This document shows, piece by piece, positions 58,717-64,000 of a stretch of DNA of 64,000 nt. The position numbers were made by a program, and so were the translations under genes. The notes beneath the pieces were generated by a model. That model was not told where the DNA came from. It saw nothing but the letters and a program-made list of their open reading frames with translations, and searched no databases. Positions within the stretch are counted from its first letter, which is position 1. Each line of letters begins with the position of its first letter. The DNA comes from an uncultured Bacteroides sp. Lineage in GTDB: Bacteria > Bacteroidota > Bacteroidia > Bacteroidales > Bacteroidaceae. The stretch is from contig NZ_OY762899.1 of assembly GCF_963666545.1 (NCBI RefSeq), forward strand, positions 2,108,001-2,172,000. The letters run 5' to 3'.

Positions 58717-59940
58717 ATGAAATTAAGAGATTATCAAAACAATATAGCTTCACAGGCCATCCAAAAATTATCGGCTTTTGGGATCTGTTACCTTTCAATG
58801 GAGTGCCGAACTGGAAAAACAATAACCGCACTATCTACAGCCGATTCATTCAACGCAAAGAAAGTGCTGTTCATTACGAAATTAAAAGCCGTACCAAGCG
58901 TTAAAGCGGACTTTCAAGCTTTAAAGCCTCATTTTGATATGGATGTAATTAACTACGAAAGCTGCCACAAGGCAAAAGGAAAGTATGATCTTGTTATTCT
59001 TGATGAGGCTCATTCTTTAGGCGCATATCCCAAACCAAGCAAAAGAACACAAGAAGTTAAAGAGCTATGCAAAGGCCTCCCCGTTCTATATCTTTCCGCT
59101 ACACCTTCACCGGAAAGTTATTCTCAATTGTATCATCAATTCTGGGTGTGTGATTCTTCTCCGTGGAAAGCCTATAAGACTTTTTATAAATGGGCAAAGG
59201 CAGGCTATATCCATGTGACTCAAAAAAAAGTGAACGGGTATTTGATTAATGACTATTCTCATGCGAATAGAGAGAAAATAGATGATGATGCAAAAAAGCT
59301 GTTTATCTCCTATTCCCAAGCTCAGGCAGGATTCGAGGTTGACATTAACGAACATGTACTTTCCATTCCAATGAATGAGCACACCAAAAAGCTTATTCAT
59401 GATTTACGCAACAACTTGGTGACAGAAATTAGCGGAGAGGCTATTTTGGGCGATTCTCCAGCCAAGTTACTCACGAAGCTACACCAATTATCATCAGGGA
59501 CGGTGATTACCGAAAATGGGACTCATTTAGTATTTGACAAAAGCAAAGCCGAATTTGTACGTAGGGAGTTCGCAGGAAAGAAAATCGCCCTCTTTTACGT
59601 GTACCAGTCCGAAGCGGAATTGCTACAGGCTGTTTTTCCTAACTGGACCGACAGCCCGGAAGAGTTCCAAGCCTCAACGGATAAAGTTTTTATTTCACAA
59701 GTACGCCGAGCTCGTGAAGGGGTACGATTAGATACGGCCGATGCACTCATTTTCTTCAATATGGAATTTAGCTATCTATCATACGAGCAAGGCCGTAACC
59801 GCTTGGTTTCAAAAGAGCGCACTACCCTAGCAGAGGTGTATTTCCTTTGCTCTGATTGTGGAATAGAAAGTAAGATACTTGAAGCTGTTCACGGTAAAGA
59901 ATCATTTACCCTTTCGTACTATGGCAGAACTGGAAAGTAA
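58717..59940 (+). CDS. SF2 DNA helicase (phage-type)
   Basis: 407 residues. Motif I is ECRTGKT (29-35), motif II DEAH (96-99) in LVILDEAHSLG, motif III LSATPSP, motif VI near YEQGRNR. The domain order is that of superfamily 2, of the Rad54/UvsW-like phage branch. There is no nuclease domain, but the downstream gene encodes a VRR-NUC nuclease overlapping it by 20 nt, so helicase and nuclease are probably translated as a pair. The reaction and polarity cannot be read from sequence. Confidence 0.87.
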   Translation: MKLRDYQNNIASQAIQKLSAFGICYLSMECRTGKTITALSTADSFNAKKVLFITKLKAVPSVKADFQALKPHFDMDVINYESCHKAKGKYDLVILDEAHSLGAYPKPSKRTQEVKELCKGLPVLYLSATPSPESYSQLYHQFWVCDSSPWKAYKTFYKWAKAGYIHVTQKKVNGYLINDYSHANREKIDDDAKKLFISYSQAQAGFEVDINEHVLSIPMNEHTKKLIHDLRNNLVTEISGEAILGDSPAKLLTKLHQLSSGTVITENGTHLVFDKSKAEFVRREFAGKKIALFYVYQSEAELLQAVFPNWTDSPEEFQASTDKVFISQVRRAREGVRLDTADALIFFNMEFSYLSYEQGRNRLVSKERTTLAEVYFLCSDCGIESKILEAVHGKESFTLSYYGRTGK

Positions 59941-60187
59941 GATACAGGCCAGAATCATAAAACGCTTGGAGGCCCAAGGCTATTACGTAGTGAAGCTTAT
60001 CCTTACCAACAAAAACGGTATCCCGGATTTGCTCCTACTGAAAGATGGCAAAGCTTCGTTTGTAGAAGTCAAAAGACCGGGTGAAAAGCCAAGGCCCTTG
60101 CAGGAATATCGGATGAAAGAGCTAAAGAAACTTGGATTTAAGTGTGAGGTGTTGCCGAGAGATCAGATAGTAACGCCAATAGAATAA
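59921..60187 (+). CDS. VRR-NUC domain nuclease
   Basis: An 88-residue single-domain PD-(D/E)XK nuclease. NGIPDLLLL (Asp36), FVEVKRPG (Glu49, Lys51) and LQEYRM (Gln61) are the VRR-NUC catalytic pattern. Stand-alone phage VRR-NUCs cleave branched DNA. Here it overlaps the SF2 helicase stop by 20 nt, consistent with a helicase-nuclease pair. The start is the ATG at 59921 (MAELESKIQARII). A longer reading from 59879 would lie inside the helicase gene. Confidence 0.87.
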   Translation: MAELESKIQARIIKRLEAQGYYVVKLILTNKNGIPDLLLLKDGKASFVEVKRPGEKPRPLQEYRMKELKKLGFKCEVLPRDQIVTPIE

Positions 60188-60282
60188 ACTTAATAAATGC
60201 GATTTAAGCGGCTTTCTTTTGCGGGGTGATAAGATGTTCACCGTTGAAGATAAAGTGGCTAATACAAAAACATGATAAGAAT

Positions 60283-60594
60283 ATGAGCAGATTAAGAACT
60301 ATAAAGCCTTCACCATTGAAGGACAAATTTAAAAAGTACGGAGACACATTTGAACTGGTATCCAAAAACGAGAGTAACCGAATGTATTGTTACCGAAGAA
60401 CAACGAGGGAAGAAACTGTGTATTTCGAAGTATTCCGGTCAAACCTATGCAAAGATGGAACAGGGAAAGTTTATGAATCATATCCCAGATCTTCACAATT
60501 TGGTGTCTCTGCTTGGTGTATTCGAGAAGGAAAGTTTGCACAAAAGAAAATTCAAAAGTACATGAATGCTAGAAATGAATCTAGTCTGATTTAG
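60283..60594 (+). CDS. hypothetical mobile-element protein, 103 aa
   Basis: Start chosen at the ATG at 60283 (MSRLRTIKPSPL). It is basic, with KPSPLKDKFKKYGDTFELV and repeated Tyr/Arg patches. A GVSAWCIREGKFAQKKIQKY segment at the end suggests a small alpha/beta fold, but I cannot name a family. An upstream in-frame ATG at 60226 adds 19 residues. A 36-nt leader segment ahead of it recurs ahead of the next gene (see 60650). Confidence 0.5.
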   Translation: MSRLRTIKPSPLKDKFKKYGDTFELVSKNESNRMYCYRRTTREETVYFEVFRSNLCKDGTGKVYESYPRSSQFGVSAWCIREGKFAQKKIQKYMNARNESSLI

Positions 60595-60763
60595 GCCTCT
60601 TTTTCCCGAAGATGAACAAGTCATCATCTTTATACGGAAAATCGCTTAGACAAAAACATGATTAGAAATAAGCATAATTATTAGAGCTTTGATAAGAATA
60701 ATAAGTTTGGGTAGATCCGCTTCGGATGACCTATCCAAATACTAACAATATAAAAAATTAGAT

Positions 60764-61168
60764 ATGAGATCAACTATTGTAGAACAAGAAGGAATTCGGA
60801 TCACACAGGAGCAATCAGATAATGTTGTTATCGAGATGAATGGATGTACCATCACCCTGACAAAAGAGAATACAGAGTCGCTTCGAATAATGCTTTATGA
60901 TGCTTACCGTTCCAAGCGATGGAAATATACCCGAAAGGAAAGATCAGCACAGAATAAAGCACTTTGGGCGCTTGCCAGAGCACAGGGAAAGAAGAGGCCT
61001 GATAAACACACCCAGAAGGCTTATGAATATATTGAAAGTCAGCGTGAAAAATTAGAAAAAGAGGCAGCCTCACGTGATGATGACATGTCTTTTATTGAAA
61101 ATATGCCGGAGTTTGAGATTCCTGATGTGGAACTACCGGATTTTCTCAAAAAGGATTATACTTTGTAG
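60764..61168 (+). CDS. hypothetical mobile-element protein, 134 aa
   Basis: I do not recognise it. The N-terminal half has a beta-like pattern (GIRITQEQSDNVVIEMNGCTITLT). The middle is basic and helical (YRSKRWKYTRKERSAQNKALWALARAQG) and the C-terminus acidic (DDDMSFIENMPEFEIPDVELPDFL). No membrane segment or signal. A DNA- or RNA-binding accessory of the element is a guess. Hairpin CCGCTTCGG lies shortly upstream, near 60718. Confidence 0.55.
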   Translation: MRSTIVEQEGIRITQEQSDNVVIEMNGCTITLTKENTESLRIMLYDAYRSKRWKYTRKERSAQNKALWALARAQGKKRPDKHTQKAYEYIESQREKLEKEAASRDDDMSFIENMPEFEIPDVELPDFLKKDYTL

Positions 61169-61657
61169 ATATGTTTATATAAAAAAGCAAGTGAATAGTT
61201 ATAGGTTACACGCTTGATCCGTTGGAAATTCGTTAGATATCGCCCGAAAGAGTAAAGAGGGCGGAAAAAACGTTTAATGAAGAATTTAAATTATAAAAAA
61301 AATCTCGATTACATTAAAGATAAGCAATAGATGGCTTTAAGAATAACTTGAGACATGGAATTGTCCATTAAGAGGACAACTCTTTACGCCATTTATTTAA
61401 TCAAATATTGCGGTTAAGCTTATAGTTAAAAACATTAAATTTACGTATTCTAGTATGCATATAAGTAATTGCGATTTATTTTAGTAGTTACAGCAACGTA
61501 AGTTCGCCCAACATATTCCTATTATTTAATAGTTTTCAGTGATTTAAGCAGAGAAAATAAAACGTAAAATCGTTTTTATGCTTTATCAAATTTTTATTTG
61601 TATTATTGAATTTATTATTTTTATATTTTCTATTTTTGTGGCTATAAGCATAATACT
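61169..61657. other. AT-rich non-coding stretch before the kinase operon
   Basis: 489 bases, strongly AT-rich, no ORF I can support. Small inverted repeats: GCCC...GGGC (about 61233-61254), TTGTCC / GGACAA (61361-61366, 61374-61379). A -7 box TATTTTTG (61631-61638) near the end lies 20 nt before the kinase ATG. Confidence 0.6.
61631..61638 (+). promoter_or_regulatory. -7 box of the kinase operon
   Basis: TATTTTTG, a TAnnTTTG match 20 nt before the kinase ATG, in a region too AT-rich to judge a -33 box. Confidence 0.4.
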
Positions 61658-62446
61658 ATGAGAACTACAAAATTAGCTGAAGAATTTATTAGAACTTTTA
61701 ATATACATCAAATAATTGAAGAAAAGCCAAAGTCTGGCCAGAAGCAAGTATACATTGTAGAGATAGATGGCTCTATTTTTGCTCTTAAGATCATACCTAC
61801 GGCAGACGAAAGGATAGTAAGAGAACTAAATATCTATGAGCGCTTTAAAGATAATCGTGGAATACCTAATGTTATCAGAGCGCAGAAATACGGGGATGAG
61901 CTTGTTGTCATTGAAGAGTTTATTGACGGAAATGATTTAAGTCTCATATCCTCACAATATATAAACAATTCCGAGAAAATACGCCAACTAATTGCTGATA
62001 TCGCTTATATTTTAACTCCTGTATGGAACAATCGATGTGTTCATAGAGACCTAAAGCCGCAAAATATCATTATTAGAAATGATGGTCACCCAGTTGTATT
62101 AGACTTTGGAATCGCTAGGGACTTAGACGACGAAACGATAACTCCAACAGGTTTTCAACCTTTTACTTGGAGTTTTGGGAGCCCAGAACAATACTTTTTC
62201 AAAAAAGAACAAATTTCATATCGTACGGATTTCTTTTGCTTGGGAATTATTGCATATTATTTATACACACATACTTTGCCATTTGGGAAATCGAGATATG
62301 CTATAGCTGAAAGCTTTACGCAGCCACAAAAAATTTACGATGTACATAACGAAGAAATGAATATATTTTTAAATATAGTCTTAAAATATAGTGTTGCAGA
62401 GCGGCCAAGAACAGTTGAACAATTTATAAAATCACTAAACATATGA
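61658..62446 (+). CDS. Hanks-type serine/threonine protein kinase, catalytically intact
   Basis: 262 residues, kinase domain only. Active-site residues are all present: Lys44 in FALKII, Glu56 in the C-helix, HRDLKPQN (129-136, Asp131), DFG (149-151), SPEQYF (175-180, APE equivalent) and Asp191 in subdomain IX. The glycine-rich loop is degenerate. There is no membrane or sensor domain, so it is cytoplasmic. Its stop overlaps the next ATG by 4 nt (62443-62446), tightly coupling it to the 407-aa protein, its likely substrate or partner. Confidence 0.9.
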   Translation: MRTTKLAEEFIRTFNIHQIIEEKPKSGQKQVYIVEIDGSIFALKIIPTADERIVRELNIYERFKDNRGIPNVIRAQKYGDELVVIEEFIDGNDLSLISSQYINNSEKIRQLIADIAYILTPVWNNRCVHRDLKPQNIIIRNDGHPVVLDFGIARDLDDETITPTGFQPFTWSFGSPEQYFFKKEQISYRTDFFCLGIIAYYLYTHTLPFGKSRYAIAESFTQPQKIYDVHNEEMNIFLNIVLKYSVAERPRTVEQFIKSLNI

Positions 62447-63666
62447 AAATAGTACAAATTTTGGGGCATAATCCTAACTGGAATATTGAAACCTTTACTC
62501 AACAGAGCATCGGCGATGAATTTCTTATCACAGCATTTTCTTTTGGAAGCAAGTTTGTAGATAACAAAAGAGTTGCACCGGTATTAGATAAATCAATGCT
62601 AGACCTTCAGTTTTATGGTCAAAAAAACAGTGCGTCTTTGTCAAAAGGTAAACTATCTGATTTCGATTTTCATCCTGCAAGATTTTCCGATGATGATGAA
62701 GAAGCAACTAATATACGAATTAACAAATGTATAGAAGAAGCTATTGAATATCAAATATCATTAGGGTTTAAAAAAATCATAATTCCACACTTTTATGAGG
62801 ATAATTATGTCGCAGGAATCACTTCCACTATAAAAGTAATTAATCAATACGTCAAGAATCACAAAAAAGAGGGAATTGAATACTTTATGACCCTACCCTT
62901 AGCTTATGATATTATTCGTAATCAAGATAATGTAGAAAATCTACTATTGGAGCTAACAGATATGAGCATTATTTTTGATGGCTATTTCGTCGTTTGTGAA
63001 AACAAGCCAGAACAAGGTCATAAAATTTCTAATGACATAAAACTTATAGCCAATCTATCCCAAGTCCTCAGAGTCCTAAAATATCAAGGATTTAAAACTA
63101 TATATGGATATGCCAATTGGGATGCTATCTTTTTTCTAGCCCAAACAGACATTGATTATATAACAATCGGAACATATGAAAACCTAAGAAATTTCTCTAT
63201 AAAAAGATTTACAGAAGACACTTCAGGAGGAGCTTCTCAGGGATATTATTTTTCTGAGAAGCTTCTCAATATGGTACGTGCAAAAGATCTAATAAATATT
63301 CGTGCTAACGGAATGCTAGATATTATAGAAAACGAGCAAAATATATTTTCCGATGTGATACTGAACAAAAATTACGTTTGGAATATACACAAACCAGATG
63401 TGAATAAAAACTACCTTCTATCAATCTCATCACTGTTAAAAAAAATATCTAAAATCGCTAATATAAAAGATAGAATAATATATGTTCTATTTTTAATCCA
63501 GGAAGCTATAGAGAATTATCAAATTTTAGACGATAATTATGTCGTACTACAAAGTGAAGGCAGAAATTATCATCTAAACATCTGGTTAATGTATTTACTG
63601 AAAATAATTCAAATGAAACCTGGCGAGTTCTATACCATGTATGACAGTCAAAAAAAACGTTATTGA
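62443..63666 (+). CDS. hypothetical 407-aa protein coupled to the kinase
   Basis: I do not recognise the family. The protein has no signal or membrane segment. The alternation of strands and helices (KKIIIPHFY, GYFVVCENK, TIYGYANWDAIFFLA, DYITIGTYENL) suggests an alpha/beta barrel-like fold, by eye only. No nuclease, ATPase or protease motif is evident. Start MKIVQILGHNPNWN. It ends within 10 nt of a gene on the opposite strand that encodes a PD-(D/E)XK-like C-terminus. Very AT-rich codon use compared with the upstream core genes. Confidence 0.72.
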   Translation: MKIVQILGHNPNWNIETFTQQSIGDEFLITAFSFGSKFVDNKRVAPVLDKSMLDLQFYGQKNSASLSKGKLSDFDFHPARFSDDDEEATNIRINKCIEEAIEYQISLGFKKIIIPHFYEDNYVAGITSTIKVINQYVKNHKKEGIEYFMTLPLAYDIIRNQDNVENLLLELTDMSIIFDGYFVVCENKPEQGHKISNDIKLIANLSQVLRVLKYQGFKTIYGYANWDAIFFLAQTDIDYITIGTYENLRNFSIKRFTEDTSGGASQGYYFSEKLLNMVRAKDLINIRANGMLDIIENEQNIFSDVILNKNYVWNIHKPDVNKNYLLSISSLLKKISKIANIKDRIIYVLFLIQEAIENYQILDDNYVVLQSEGRNYHLNIWLMYLLKIIQMKPGEFYTMYDSQKKRY

Positions 63667-64000
63667 TACATCACAACCTCTGATAATAACATTTGCATAG
63701 TAGGATCAAGTGGTTTTTGTTTTTTAGGATGATGATATTTCTTTACCACCCCATCTATTGATATAGTTAATAGCCCAACATTCAATTTCTCGAATAGAGG
63801 TAGATTTTCTATAGCAACTTTAGAATGAGCTTCATCTAAAATAACATATGAATAATCGGCGAACCATTTATACCTATATGCTTGCATCAATGCTTTTTTC
63901 CAATTCCTGAGCTTTGCTTCAAATGCTATGTTTTTTTTAAATGATAACTCATATTTATTGCTGAAGACATAACAAGAATCGATTCTCTCTACATAGCTAC
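63660..64000 (-). CDS. C-terminal part of a PD-(D/E)XK-like protein, cut by window edge
   Basis: An open minus-strand frame from the right edge (64000) to a stop at 63660-63662, about 113 residues. The segment FEAKLRNWKKALMQAYRYK...YVILDEAH has the E-x-K and following Q-x2-R-Y pattern of PD-(D/E)XK nucleases and their inactive relatives. No start in view. The C-terminus ends in LLSEVVMYQ. It converges with the 407-aa gene, overlapping its stop by 7 nt. A restriction-type or defence nuclease is likely, but only the tail is visible. Confidence 0.6.
   Translation of the reverse strand, partial: SYVERIDSCYVFSNKYELSFKKNIAFEAKLRNWKKALMQAYRYKWFADYSYVILDEAHSKVAIENLPLFEKLNVGLLTISIDGVVKKYHHPKKQKPLDPTMQMLLSEVVMYQ

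Larger units (their letters stand above)
53240..64000. mobile_element. integrated mobile element (prophage or phage-satellite-like), right end outside the window
   Basis: Begins after the secDF terminator. Signs: a tyrosine integrase at the left edge, excisionase-like HTH, replication-type genes (AAA ATPase, primase-like, SF2 helicase, VRR-NUC), small hypotheticals, all on one strand, then AT-rich cargo with a kinase. No structural, tail or conjugation genes are in view. No att repeat can be confirmed because the far end is missing. Left boundary is approximate. Confidence 0.8.

Noticed and set aside
53240-64000. CRISPR array or cas genes in the element
   Set aside because: Repeats present are short and irregular (iteron-like); no spacer-repeat periodicity and no Cas-like proteins.

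Overview
The window looks like a chromosome segment from a Bacteroides-type bacterium (order Bacteroidales). Evidence: many genes are preceded by the Bacteroides sigma-ABfr -7 box TAnnTTTG, a few with a TTTG-like -33 box 19-20 bp upstream. SecD and SecF are fused. IspG is the long form. A DUF4369 thioredoxin-fold lipoprotein, an outer-membrane barrel paired with a long TPR protein, and ptb-buk are also present. No tRNA encodes its CCA end. All calls come from reading the sequence; no database search was possible.

Positions 1-53,240 are mostly ordinary core genome in short operons. From the left: an Edge fragment, a DUF3795 gene, tRNA-Leu(CAA), manC, a HIT protein, greA, a thioredoxin-fold lipoprotein, pnp, ptb-buk, an LD-carboxypeptidase, an M28 peptidase with sufE, and a four-gene regulatory/membrane operon (45-aa peptide, CPBP protease, DUF2975, HTH). 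Next come Ca2+-ATPase-HAD-ribF, rubredoxin, nucleoside kinase-epsC, a small secreted protein behind an FNR-like palindrome, pepP-eamA, rpoN-PAP2-like-gcvH-purE-ispG, and adenosine kinase-S41 protease-esterase. Then follow two tRNA-Asn(GTT) genes, comF, a NUDIX gene, the TPR/barrel pair, topA, argS, hup, rhomboid-rhomboid-EEP-M3 peptidase, a candidate small RNA and secDF. Many intergenic spaces hold clear rho-independent terminators, several of them bidirectional between converging genes.

Positions of about 53,240-64,000 are an integrated mobile element, cut by the right edge of the window. It starts with a tyrosine integrase. A replication/recombination block follows: excisionase-like HTH, winged-helix protein, RecA-like AAA ATPase, an iteron-like repeat cluster, a zinc-ribbon/Toprim primase-like protein, an SF2 helicase and a VRR-NUC nuclease. 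Small hypotheticals come next, then a very AT-rich cargo segment. The cargo encodes an intact Ser/Thr protein kinase translationally coupled to a 407-aa protein I do not recognise, facing a PD-(D/E)XK-like C-terminus on the other strand. This has the look of prophage or phage-satellite early genes plus a defence-type cargo module.

The two best candidates for something undescribed are (i) the peptide/CPBP/DUF2975/HTH operon, whose promoter is bracketed by an 11-bp inverted repeat, and (ii) the kinase/407-aa/nuclease-like cargo. Other signals worth checking are a terminator-like hairpin in the greA leader, a promoter-plus-two-hairpin sRNA candidate at 49.5 kb, and several strong palindromes.
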